Shown: positions 36,293-45,065 of the stretch, in pieces
How positions within the stretch are numbered: the stretch's first letter is position 1
Layout of the letters: each line of letters opens with the position of its first letter
Source of the DNA: Pyramidobacter porci
GTDB lineage: Bacteria; Synergistota; Synergistia; Synergistales; Dethiosulfovibrionaceae
Assembly (NCBI RefSeq): GCF_009695745.1
Contig: NZ_VUNH01000006.1
Span: forward strand, 62,001 to 126,000
Length of the DNA stretch: 64,000 nt
Direction: 5' to 3'
The notes under the pieces: model-generated
Seen by the model: only the letters and a program-made list of their open reading frames with translations
Told to the model about the DNA's origin: nothing
Databases searched by the model: none
Translations under genes and position numbers: made by a program

Positions 36293-39160
36293 CTACTGGA
36301 TCCCTTGGGGGAACATGGCGTTGAGGCTTTTTTCCAGGTCGCCCATGGCCTGGCCGTAGGCGTTCCAGTCGGCGCTTTTCAGGGCCTGCTGGGAGCGGTC
36401 CCAGGCGTTTTTCGCCTGACGCCCCAGGGCCTGGATTTCGCTGTCCCCGGCAGCGGGAAGCGCGGGCTGGAAGCCCGATGGCGGAGTCTGACCGGACGGG
36501 AGCGAGATTGAAGCGTCCTGCTCGCCGGGCCGGTAGTTGAGCAGCTTTTCCAGCGCGCCTTCGAACGTCTCGTCCCAGACGACGTGTCCGCCGCTGGAGA
36601 GGATGACGCGCTTGAGCTCGGGCAGATCGCTCTGGCTGGCCTTGAGGTACAGCGGGCGCACGTAGAGCAGCGAGTTGTTGACGGGCACCACGAGCAGATG
36701 GCCGAGAATCACGTCGCTGCCGCGCTGCGACCACAGCGAGAGCTGGGCGCTGATCTCCGGCGTCTGGTTGATGAGGGCGCTGATCTGATTGGGGCCGTAG
36801 ATCAGCGTCTGCTTGGGGAAGCGGTAGAGCACGAGCTTGCCGTAATTGGCGCCGTCACAGCGGCCGGCCATCCAGGAGATCATGTTGTCGCGCCCCACGG
36901 GCGTGTACGGCGTCATCATCAGGAACTCGGGCTTGCTCTCGCCGATCAGTTTGTTCATCACGTAGTACGACGACAGAGTGCCCTCGTTCGCCTCGCCCTG
37001 CAGCGTGTTCCACACGTCTTCCTTGTTGTAGAAGGTGTTGGGATCGGCCATGTGGTAGGTGCGGTAAATGTTGGCCTGCACGGAGAAGAGGTCGCGCGGG
37101 TAGCGCAGATGGGCGCGCAGCTCGGAACTCATCTCGCTGCCGGGCGAGAACAGGCTGGGGAAGATGCGCCGCCAGCAGGCGATGATGGGGTCCTGCTCGT
37201 CGATGACGTAGAACTTCATGTGGCCGTCGTAGGCGTCGACGGTACACTTGACGCTGTTGCGGATGTAGTTGATGCCGCCGGTGAGCCGTCCGCGGCGGTA
37301 GCGCTGGCCGACCGGTTCCGAGTAGGGATAGAGGCTCGACGTGGTGTAAGCGTCGACGATCCAGACGATGCGGCCGCCGATCACGGCGATGTAGGGATCG
37401 GAATCGTAGGCCAAAAACGGCGCGGCGCGGCTGAGTCGGGCGCGGACGTTGCGCTCGTAGATGACGCGGCTCTCGGGCGTGAACACGTCGGAGAAGAGGA
37501 TCTTCGAGTCGCCGAACGCCAGCGTGTAGACGAGACGCCGCCACAGCGAACCGATGGGCACGCCGCCGTCGCCCTCGTACGTGCTGCGCGCGTTGGATTC
37601 GCCCATGGGATAGTCGAACTCCTTCACCGACGTTTTGACGAAGGCGTAGCTCATCGGATTCTCGCCGAAGTAGATCTGCGGCCGGCTGACGGGCAGATCC
37701 ACGGTGCTGACCGGCGGCAGGTCCTTGATCCAGAGGTTGGGCTGCCCGTTCTGACCCACTTCGCGCGCGCCGTTCATGACGATGCCGTAGCCGTGCGTGA
37801 ACTCGAGGTGCTGGTTGACCCAGGTGCGGTTCTGCATGCCGCTCAAGTCCAGCTCGCGCGGCGCCAGCATCACCTGGCGCATTTTGCCGCCGATGGTGTA
37901 GCGGTCGATGTCGATGGCCGAGAAATCGTAATAGCTGCGGATCTCCTGGAGTTGCTTGTAGCTGCGCAGCAGCGCGCGGTAATCCCACAGACGCATGTTC
38001 TCCAGCGTCTCCGGATCGGCCGCCGCGTCTTCGACGGTCAGCCCCGCGTCGGGCGTGATCTCGCTGGTCTCGATCTTGTCCATGCCGTAGGCGTAGAGCG
38101 TGGCCTTGATGTTGTTGCTGATGTATTCCTTTTCCTTCTCGAACTCGTTGGGCACGACGATATAGCGCTGCACCAGCTCGGGATAGAGACCGCGCAGCGC
38201 CACGTTGCAGACGACGAAGACGCCGACGACGATGCCGATGAATTTCCAGCTGCGGTTGCTTCTGATTGCGAAAAGCAGCAGCCCGGCTGCGGCGAAAGCC
38301 AGCGCGGCCAGCGCCGACAGCGCCAGCAGCGTGGCGTGGATGTCGGTGTAGCCGGGGCCGAAGACGACGCCGTTGGGGTTATAGAGCAGCAGATAGCGTT
38401 GCAGCACATACGACAGTCCCCAGAGCGCGGTCAGCGCGGCGCCGAGCGTCAACGCATGGGCGCGCACGGGGCGGGCAATCTCGACGCTGCCGAGGCGCGC
38501 GCCGCTGAAAAGACGGAAGGCGTACAGCGCGCCGCAGACGACCAGCACGTTGAACAGCAGATCCGTGAACCAGTTTTGCAAAAAATTCCAGAACGGCAGC
38601 GAGAACACATAGAATCCCACGTCGTTGCCGAAGATGGCATCCTTCACGCCGAAAGCGCCGCCGTGCGCGAACTGCAGGATCATCTGCCACTGCCCCATGG
38701 AGTCGGAACCGGCGCTGACGGCCATGAAGCACCCGACGGCCAGCGGCAGCCAGCGGCTCCATTTGTGGTTCAGGATCAGCGAAAGCGCGTCGTTCGCGCC
38801 GGGGATGCCGCGGGCGATGCGCAGCGCCGCGCGCAGATTGGGATAGACGATCACGAAGGCGACGGCCGAAAAGACGCCCAGCAGCGCCCACTGCGGCAGC
38901 AGCCGCGTCCAGAAGACCGACGTGAGATGTTCGGCCTCGTACCAGTAATAATCGGCGAGGAACGAAGCGATCATCGGCAGCCCGACGGCGACGATCAGCA
39001 GCAGCGCCAGCAAAAACAGCGTGCGCCTGCTGAAGGGCAGCGATACTTTGGGGAAAGAGGGGCGCTGTTCGCGGCGTTGCGAACCTCCGGTGCCGAAGGG
39101 GAACCCGCCGAAAGGAAAGCCGCCGAAAGGGCCGTTTCCGTCCTGATTGTTCCAGTTCAT
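36293..39160 (-). CDS. UPF0182 family membrane protein
   Basis: 955 residues from the ATG at 39160, which follows GGGAGG; the frame stays open to 39262 without a better start. A glycine/phenylalanine-rich N-terminus (GPFGGFPFGGFPFG) precedes about seven transmembrane segments in the first third (residues about 40-320). A large extracytoplasmic part follows, with the family-typical PQIYFGE (near 520) and LPFSRRTLFLL start. A proline-rich linker and helical tail end the protein. The function of UPF0182 is unknown. Encoded just after a DUF2993 secreted protein, 28 bases apart, which suggests they act together at the cell envelope. Confidence 0.9.
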   Translation of the reverse strand: MNWNNQDGNGPFGGFPFGGFPFGTGGSQRREQRPSFPKVSLPFSRRTLFLLALLLIVAVGLPMIASFLADYYWYEAEHLTSVFWTRLLPQWALLGVFSAVAFVIVYPNLRAALRIARGIPGANDALSLILNHKWSRWLPLAVGCFMAVSAGSDSMGQWQMILQFAHGGAFGVKDAIFGNDVGFYVFSLPFWNFLQNWFTDLLFNVLVVCGALYAFRLFSGARLGSVEIARPVRAHALTLGAALTALWGLSYVLQRYLLLYNPNGVVFGPGYTDIHATLLALSALAALAFAAAGLLLFAIRSNRSWKFIGIVVGVFVVCNVALRGLYPELVQRYIVVPNEFEKEKEYISNNIKATLYAYGMDKIETSEITPDAGLTVEDAAADPETLENMRLWDYRALLRSYKQLQEIRSYYDFSAIDIDRYTIGGKMRQVMLAPRELDLSGMQNRTWVNQHLEFTHGYGIVMNGAREVGQNGQPNLWIKDLPPVSTVDLPVSRPQIYFGENPMSYAFVKTSVKEFDYPMGESNARSTYEGDGGVPIGSLWRRLVYTLAFGDSKILFSDVFTPESRVIYERNVRARLSRAAPFLAYDSDPYIAVIGGRIVWIVDAYTTSSLYPYSEPVGQRYRRGRLTGGINYIRNSVKCTVDAYDGHMKFYVIDEQDPIIACWRRIFPSLFSPGSEMSSELRAHLRYPRDLFSVQANIYRTYHMADPNTFYNKEDVWNTLQGEANEGTLSSYYVMNKLIGESKPEFLMMTPYTPVGRDNMISWMAGRCDGANYGKLVLYRFPKQTLIYGPNQISALINQTPEISAQLSLWSQRGSDVILGHLLVVPVNNSLLYVRPLYLKASQSDLPELKRVILSSGGHVVWDETFEGALEKLLNYRPGEQDASISLPSGQTPPSGFQPALPAAGDSEIQALGRQAKNAWDRSQQALKSADWNAYGQAMGDLEKSLNAMFPQGIQ

Positions 39161-39188
39161 GGGTTTAAACCTCCCTGCTCGATGTTTT

Positions 39189-39995
39189 TCAGCGGCGCGC
39201 GCCCGCGCCGTTCCAAGAAGCCCGCTTTTCCGCCGCGCTCTTTTCGGGCTGCGAAGCGGCATAGTCCCACCGCAGGCCGCCGGGCAGCGGCTTGGGGAGG
39301 ATGCGGCTGTGCACCGAGCATTGGCCGTTGCGGAACTCGACCTTGCTCAGGTACAGCGGCAGATTGTACTTTTTCATGTCGATAAAGGGCTGGATCTTTT
39401 GCAGAGCTTTCTCGACCATTCCCGTCGAAACGTCCTGACGGTTGACCTTGAGCTGAATGTCGTCGAGCCACAGCGCCGTGCCGCGGGGAACGATGCGGCA
39501 GGAAAGGTCGAGGCGGATCTTGAGGCGCATCAGGCGCAGGTCGGCCCGGTAATAGGCCGTGGCGTTGATGCGGCCGTCGCTCATCTTCACCTGCACGTTC
39601 TGCCACTCTTTCTCGTGGCCGAAAACGTGGCGGCGCAGAAAATCGTTCACGTCGTCCTCGGTGAAGGTCGCCTCGGCGTGGCAGGCCAGCATGGATTCCA
39701 CGCGCGGGTGCTCCATGCCCGCCCACTGCGCCGGCGGCGTCACCTGCGCGTCGAAACAGTCCATTTTCAGCGAACGGATGCGCATGCCGCGTACGTCGGC
39801 GTTGACGCATTCAAGATAGCCCCAGGGGATGTAACCGTTTTCGCGCGGCGCCGAGCTGAGCTGGAAATAGGCTTTTTCCGGCGCCAGATTGCGCAGGAAC
39901 ACGCCGAACAGTTCCTGCCCGCGGTCGGGCGCTCCCCAGGCGGCCGAAGCGCCGAGAAGAAGCAGCACGGCAAGGCATGATTTCAGATATTTCAA
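39189..39995 (-). CDS. DUF2993 (LmeA-like) secreted protein
   Basis: 268 residues with a clear signal peptide (residues 1-21, KYLKSCLAVLLLLGASAAWG). The body resembles DUF2993/LmeA-type lipid-binding beta-rich proteins: repeated ADVRGMRIRSLKMDCFDAQV, EATFTEDDVNDFLRR (near 110) and MSDGRINATAYYRADLRLMR (near 138). Likely periplasmic and possibly phospholipid-binding. Starts after AAAGGAG. Cotranscribed with the UPF0182 gene. Confidence 0.7.
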   Translation of the reverse strand: MKYLKSCLAVLLLLGASAAWGAPDRGQELFGVFLRNLAPEKAYFQLSSAPRENGYIPWGYLECVNADVRGMRIRSLKMDCFDAQVTPPAQWAGMEHPRVESMLACHAEATFTEDDVNDFLRRHVFGHEKEWQNVQVKMSDGRINATAYYRADLRLMRLKIRLDLSCRIVPRGTALWLDDIQLKVNRQDVSTGMVEKALQKIQPFIDMKKYNLPLYLSKVEFRNGQCSVHSRILPKPLPGGLRWDYAASQPEKSAAEKRASWNGAGARR

Positions 39996-40025
39996 AGGAG
40001 CGGCTCCTTTCGGGGAAGTCGTGGC

Positions 40026-41105
40026 TCAGGGCAGCGCCGCGCGCTTGGCGGCAATGATGCCCATCATGTCGCGGAAGGACTGAGCGAACGAAGCCAGCCC
40101 GTCGGCCAGCAGCTTTTCGGTGACGGCGGCCAGCTTGACGCCGAGCGCCGGCAGCGCCGCCAGTTCGTCGGCGAAGCCGGGAGTGCGCGCGGTGTCGGCG
40201 GGCGTCCCCTGCTTCATGAACGCCTCGAGAGCCGCCGGCGGCAGCGTGTTCACCGTGTCCCTGCCGATCAGGGAATCGACGTAAAGCGTGGGCGAATAGG
40301 CTTTATTCTTCACGCCCGTACTGGCCCAGAGCGGACGCTGCACGCGCGCGCCCTTGGCGGCCAGCGCCTGCCAGCGCGGCGACGAGAACAGTTCCGCGAA
40401 CCTGGCGTAAACGGCGCGGGCGTTGGCGACGGCGATGCGCCCGGCCAGCGCCGGAGCTTTTTCCGCCAGCACGGGATCGAGCGCCGCGTCGATGCGGCTG
40501 ACGAAGACCGAAGCGACCGAAGCCTGATCCAGCGGCAGCCCCCTGGCGGCGCGCCGCTCCAGACCGCCGATGTACGCCTCGGCGACAGCCTCATACTGTT
40601 CGAGCGAGAAGATCAGCGTGGCGTTGACGTTCACGCCCGCGGCGACGACTTCTTCCAGCGCGGCGGCGCCTGCGGGCGTGGCGGGGATCTTGATCATGGC
40701 GTTGGGGCAGTTCAGCGCCTTCCACAGGCGCAGCGCTTCCGACACCGTGGTGTCGCGCTCGCCGGCGATGAGCGGATTGACCTCGAGGCTGACGAAGCCG
40801 TCGCCGCCGCGCGATTCGTCCCACAGCGGGCGGAAGAGCGCGCAGGCCTCGCGCACCTCGCTCAGCGTCAGCGCGTCGTAGATTTCCGCGTCGCTTTTGC
40901 CGGCGGCGATCAGCGCTTTGACATCGGCGTCGTAATCGGCGGAGCCGGCCAGCGCCTTCTGGAAGATGGCGGGATTGGTGGTGACGCCGCGCACGCCGGC
41001 TTCCAACAGCTTTTTCAGCTCGCCGCTGCGGATCGCCCCGCGGCTGATGGAATCGTACCAGACGCTCTGTCCGAGCGCGTAAGTTTTTTGCAGTATATCG
41101 TTCAT
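40026..41105 (-). CDS. tal: Transaldolase
   Basis: 359-residue class I aldolase of the pentose phosphate pathway, moving a dihydroxyacetone unit between sugar phosphates. Features: GQSVWYDSISRGAIRSGELK near the N-terminus, the GVTTNPAIFQKAL phosphate/active-site loop near residue 37, and the Schiff-base lysine in NAMIKIPATPAG near residue 135. Later segments are GLPLDQASVASVFVSRIDAA and ASTGVKNKAYSPTLYVDSLI. It belongs to the longer TalB-like bacterial group that carries WYD...ISR. The start follows AAAAAGGAG; the frame is open further upstream without a ribosome site. Confidence 0.93.
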   Translation of the reverse strand: MNDILQKTYALGQSVWYDSISRGAIRSGELKKLLEAGVRGVTTNPAIFQKALAGSADYDADVKALIAAGKSDAEIYDALTLSEVREACALFRPLWDESRGGDGFVSLEVNPLIAGERDTTVSEALRLWKALNCPNAMIKIPATPAGAAALEEVVAAGVNVNATLIFSLEQYEAVAEAYIGGLERRAARGLPLDQASVASVFVSRIDAALDPVLAEKAPALAGRIAVANARAVYARFAELFSSPRWQALAAKGARVQRPLWASTGVKNKAYSPTLYVDSLIGRDTVNTLPPAALEAFMKQGTPADTARTPGFADELAALPALGVKLAAVTEKLLADGLASFAQSFRDMMGIIAAKRAALP

Positions 41106-41137
41106 GAAGAACGCTCCTTTTTGAGAAATTGGCGCCG

Positions 41138-41854
41138 TCACAGAAGCAGCGACAGGCCCGAGACGACGATCATCGTCATCACGAAAACGCGAAAGAGCTT
41201 TTCCGACACGCGCTGTGCCAGTTTTAACCCCGCCAACGCGCCGGCCAGCACGGCCGGCACGAGCAGCAGCGCCTCTTTCAACAGCGAGGGGGCAAGCAGC
41301 CGCTGCTGCGCCAGCCCGATCAGCGTGAACAGATTCAGCATCAGGAAAAAGGCCGAGATCGAGACGCGGAACACGTCTTTCCTGACGTCGCCGGCGGCGA
41401 GGAAGATCGCAATCGGCGGCCCCGAGACCGCCAGAGCGCCGTTCAGCACGCCGCAGGCAAAGCCGACGCCCAGCTGCAGCGGCCGTTTTTCCACGGGGCA
41501 TTTCCAGCCCAGCCACAGCAACACGCCCGCCAGCGCGATGAAAAGCCCCGCCGTTGTCTTGAACGGCCCTTCCGGCACCGTTTTCAGCGCCCAGATCCCC
41601 GGCATCACTCCCAGCGCCGCGCCCGCCAGAACTGGCAGGATCAGTTTCAGCTGGATACTGTGCCGCAGGTTCCAGAGGAAAAAAGAGTTCATGAACGTCG
41701 CCGCGATCAGCGACAGCGGTGTCACCGCTGCCGGCGGCAGAAAGCGCAGCAGTACCGGCACGCTGATCATGCCCATGCCGAATCCGGCCACGCCCTGCAC
41801 GGCGCCGCCGAAAAAGACGATGCCCGCCGCCGCGAGAAGATGCGCCCCGTCCAT
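41138..41854 (-). CDS. Sulfite exporter TauE/SafE family protein
   Basis: 238-residue membrane protein with about eight hydrophobic segments and two copies of the family's glycine motif: FFGGAVQGVAGFGMGMISVP (residues 14-33) and VGFACGVLNGALAVSGPPIA (about 132-151). Family members move organosulfur anions or other small acids. It lies 32 bases upstream of the transaldolase gene in the same orientation; a functional link to it is not evident. Confidence 0.9.
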   Translation of the reverse strand: MDGAHLLAAAGIVFFGGAVQGVAGFGMGMISVPVLLRFLPPAAVTPLSLIAATFMNSFFLWNLRHSIQLKLILPVLAGAALGVMPGIWALKTVPEGPFKTTAGLFIALAGVLLWLGWKCPVEKRPLQLGVGFACGVLNGALAVSGPPIAIFLAAGDVRKDVFRVSISAFFLMLNLFTLIGLAQQRLLAPSLLKEALLLVPAVLAGALAGLKLAQRVSEKLFRVFVMTMIVVSGLSLLL

Positions 41855-41863
41855 TGCGGCCGC

Positions 41864-42355
41864 TTAGCCCTGCAGGGGCTCCGGCGCGGCGCCCTCGGAA
41901 CGGAACAGCGTCAGATTGGCCAGCGTGTCGTCAAAACTGTCGAACGGTCCCTTGCGCACTTCGACCGAGCCCATCATCGGGCCGCTGAGCCCCCAACGTT
42001 CGCCCGTGTCAGCGCGCCATTTCACCCACCACCAGCCGCCGCCTTCGAGCTTGTAGGCCGCGTAGCCGTCGCGCCAGCGCACCAAATCTTCGGTGACGCT
42101 GTCGGGATCGACGACGCCGAAATTGAAATCCTGCTGTTCCGGCACGTTTTCGGCAGTTTCCCGCTTTTCAGCCGCGCCGTCTCGTGCCAGCGCCGCCGCG
42201 AGACGGGCGAGGATGCGGGCGCCCTCGGCGCGCGAAACGCCCGAATCGAATTTCACGGTCACGCCGCCGTGCCCCGTGCGGAAGATCATCACGCAGTCGT
42301 TTTCGTAAGGCAGGTCTTCTCCGGCCGCCAGGTTTCTGGTCACATCGTAAATCAT
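41864..42355 (-). CDS. Hypothetical protein
   Basis: 163 residues from the ATG at 42355 (ribosome site GGGGGAG); a longer frame reaches 42430. No signal peptide or membrane segment. Sequence is rich in Trp, Gly and Asp near residues 105-135 (YAAYKLEGGGWWWVKWRADT). An internal linker (REGAEKRETAEN-like) splits it into two halves. Not recognised. It lies nine bases before the TauE/SafE gene and is probably cotranscribed. Confidence 0.65.
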   Translation of the reverse strand: MIYDVTRNLAAGEDLPYENDCVMIFRTGHGGVTVKFDSGVSRAEGARILARLAAALARDGAAEKRETAENVPEQQDFNFGVVDPDSVTEDLVRWRDGYAAYKLEGGGWWWVKWRADTGERWGLSGPMMGSVEVRKGPFDSFDDTLANLTLFRSEGAAPEPLQG

Positions 42356-42960
42356 GAAGATCGCTCCCCCTGTCGCAAGGCAAACGCAATGCAACGGTCC
42401 CATTATATCCTGTCGCGCCGCTTTTGGCATCGAAGAAGCGGAAAAAAAGGAACGCGGTAAAGGAATTTATATATGAGAAGAGAAATGGAAAATGGGCAGT
42501 GCTCAAAGAGTTGGTTATGCAAACGCTGCATGTGAAAAGAGCACGTTTTCTCTATGGATATTTGGGGTTCTCCATGCTTCTGCTCATTGTTTTTTCCCAT
42601 GACAGGCTGTCCCAATAAAAAATACTCCTCTAACTCAATCGACACGCGACCTTTCCTCGTGCGTCTGCTTTAGGGGAGTGTGTTCAGCTTTTAAAATAGC
42701 CTTTGTGTAGCAAGTCACAGCGCAAATTTTTTTAATAAATTCGGGAAAGACTTTGTCGCCGGGAAACGCAAAGGATGGTTGCCGATCGACGTGAGGAAGA
42801 CGCCTCCAGCTCGCCTTCCGGCGGCACCCACAATCAGACGATACATCTTAACGTCGAAAAGGTAAGGATATGAAGGAACCGTAGGCGCGCGTTAACGATG
42901 TTTCCACGTTATTCCCCATTTCAAGAGCGCTTAATTTCACGATATATCTTTTTCATTGAG
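42356..42960. other. Gene-free spacer between GC-rich and lower-GC blocks
   Basis: No convincing gene. Short frames (64 codons on plus from 42424, 80 on minus) lack ribosome sites and family resemblance. GGCTGTCCCAA near 42604 resembles an insertion-sequence end but no partner was found. The stretch 42745-42900 translates in pieces that look eroded. Confidence 0.35.
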
Positions 42961-44145
42961 TTAAATAAGTCCTCGCGCATCCGCCGCTCTTTTGATTCGG
43001 GTGACAGATTCACCAATCACGCTCCGTGGACATCCCAGATTGAAACGCTGGAAGCCACTGCCTTCTGGCCCAAACATGATGCCATCGTCAAGTCGGACAT
43101 GCGCGTCGTAAATCATAAACTCATATAATTGCTTGTCTGACAGTCCTAAGACACTAAAATCGACCCACGCCAAATAAGTGCCTTGCAATTCAGACACGAC
43201 CATCATGGGGAGCTCTCGAGCCATTGACTCCCTGAAAAAGTCCGAGTTCCTCTTCAGATATTTCAGCACCCCGTCAAACCATGAAGCTCCTCGTGTATAG
43301 GCGGCTTTACACGCAATATAACCGAACAGGTTGCAGGTAGTGATCCCACATCGTTCAAGATGGTCTAGCAGTTTTTTCCTTTTCTCTCGTGAAGGAACGA
43401 AAATGTTGGAATATTTCAAACCCGGCAAATTAAAAGTTTTACTTGGTGCCGTGCAAACGACAACCTCGTTTTCGAGATGAGGATTGGCGACCAGAAAGGG
43501 GACAAAGCGGTGAGGGGCGAAGGTGAAGTCACAATGAATTTCATCGGTGACTATAAGCACATGATGGCGCGCGCAGATTTCCCCCATTCTTCGCAGTTCG
43601 TCGGCTGTCCAAACTCGTCCTACCGGATTATGAGGGTTGCAAAGGAGAAACATGGTGACGCCGTTACGGCGGATCTTCTCCTCGAAGTCGTCAAAATCCA
43701 CATCATAATGAGATCCGTCCCGCAGCAATGGAGAATTCACGATTCGCCGTCCGTTTCCCTCAATGGAACGCATGAAAGGATAATATACAGGTCGCGTAAT
43801 CAATATGCCGTCATCCGGGCAAGTAAAACATTGAATGATCATTTTCAGTGCGCAGACCACTCCCGGCGTGTTCAAGATCCATTCTGGACGAGGCTCCCAA
43901 CCGTGTCGTTTCTTCATCCAGTCACAGACGGCTTCGTCGCAGCCTTTGAGTTTGGTACTGTAACCGTAGATCCGGTGGCCGGCCGCGCGACGTGCCAAGG
44001 CTTCAGCGACAGCCGAGCAAACTTCAAAATCCATGTCCGCCGTCCCCATGGCCAGCGTATCAGGAGGGCAGGCGTTTTCTTTAATGCTGTCCCATTTGAT
44101 GCTGTGCGTGTTGTGGCGATCGATTATCATGTCGAAATTGTACAT
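42961..44145 (-). CDS. MalY/PatB family aminotransferase (putative C-S lyase)
   Basis: 394-residue pyridoxal phosphate protein. The PLP lysine is Lys236 in CTAPSKTFNLPG, with upstream LCNPHNPVGRVW (Asn/Pro loop near 169) and VTDEIHCDF (Asp201). MalY/PatB members cleave the C-S bond of cystathionine or cysteine S-conjugates giving thiol, pyruvate and ammonia. It shares family and many motifs with the gene at 47871 but has clearly diverged. Divergent from the APC/DUF401 operon starting at 45066. No close neighbour in its own direction. Confidence 0.9.
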   Translation of the reverse strand: MYNFDMIIDRHNTHSIKWDSIKENACPPDTLAMGTADMDFEVCSAVAEALARRAAGHRIYGYSTKLKGCDEAVCDWMKKRHGWEPRPEWILNTPGVVCALKMIIQCFTCPDDGILITRPVYYPFMRSIEGNGRRIVNSPLLRDGSHYDVDFDDFEEKIRRNGVTMFLLCNPHNPVGRVWTADELRRMGEICARHHVLIVTDEIHCDFTFAPHRFVPFLVANPHLENEVVVCTAPSKTFNLPGLKYSNIFVPSREKRKKLLDHLERCGITTCNLFGYIACKAAYTRGASWFDGVLKYLKRNSDFFRESMARELPMMVVSELQGTYLAWVDFSVLGLSDKQLYEFMIYDAHVRLDDGIMFGPEGSGFQRFNLGCPRSVIGESVTRIKRAADARGLI

Positions 44146-45065
44146 TTCCTGTCATCGCTCCTTTTTCCGGTAAAAATGGTATTCATTCCACGAACTGAAA
44201 CACTGCCGAAAGCAGATATATTGATTGCAAAAGAGTTTTCTTGTGATTTTTGTTCGCATGTTCTTCTTGTGGTTCTTTGGGCTATGCTGAACGCGATCGT
44301 AGATATGTTCTATATAATTTTAGATGAGGCTATTTGTATGCATGAAATAACGTGTTGCATTTCGTCAATTAAAAGCGGTTTTTCTCGAAAATAGTTAATG
44401 ACATAAACTGTGTGGCTTGATAATAACACCCTCATTGGGAAAGTTCAACAATATGTTTTTTTAAATTTGTATTCTATGACGAATGCGATGAATGGATTTC
44501 GCGTATTCATCATCTGCGGGACATCTGTCTTTTCATGATTTTTTGCTTAAATCATTGATATGACAGGATTATACGGATTTTATCGCGTCTTTTGCTTGGC
44601 GTATATTGATCCTTGCGACACTGGCGGCAAAGCTAAAGAAACCGCCTTACTGAAGTGCATGAAAGAGGAATTTTATAGGAAAATTTAAAACGAATATTGA
44701 CGTATGGAAGATTCGATGATAGGATTCTAATAGTTTAGCATATGAACTATTTGGCCGCGGAAGCTTTTCCCATCGTGCGTGTTGAATTCTCATTCTATCA
44801 TAAGGAAGCGCTCGAATTTTGTCTCCAGATTTTGCAGCACGCTTAGATGCGTGCGGAAGCAAGTGCTTTGGATCTTTTTAGGGGCTTGGCTACGTGACAT
44901 TCTGAGATGTTTAGGGCCGATATCTTTGGCGGTTCGAATGTAAGCTTGAGGCATTTTTTACATGTTGATTATTGAGATCCGAGTCTGCTGTATATGGGGA
45001 AAACTTTTGTAACCGCTATTTTATGCAGGGCTTTCGCTCTGTAAAGACAACAGGAGGTGGAAAGA
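44146..45065. other. Long AT-rich intergenic region
   Basis: About 900 bases without a supported gene on either strand; frames are short and lack ribosome sites. It carries the upstream regions of two divergent units (MalY-type aminotransferase on minus, APC permease on plus). No repeat, RNA motif or IS end was recognised. Confidence 0.4.

Noticed and set aside
36584-39385. 933-codon plus-strand frame opposite UPF0182
   Set aside because: Antisense shadow of high-GC coding sequence; Val/Asp/His-rich, with no membrane or domain pattern, while the minus strand has unmistakable UPF0182 features.
42424-42618. 64-codon plus-strand frame with a hydrophobic C-terminus
   Set aside because: No ribosome binding site, no known family, and overlapping a minus-strand frame of similar quality in an eroded spacer.
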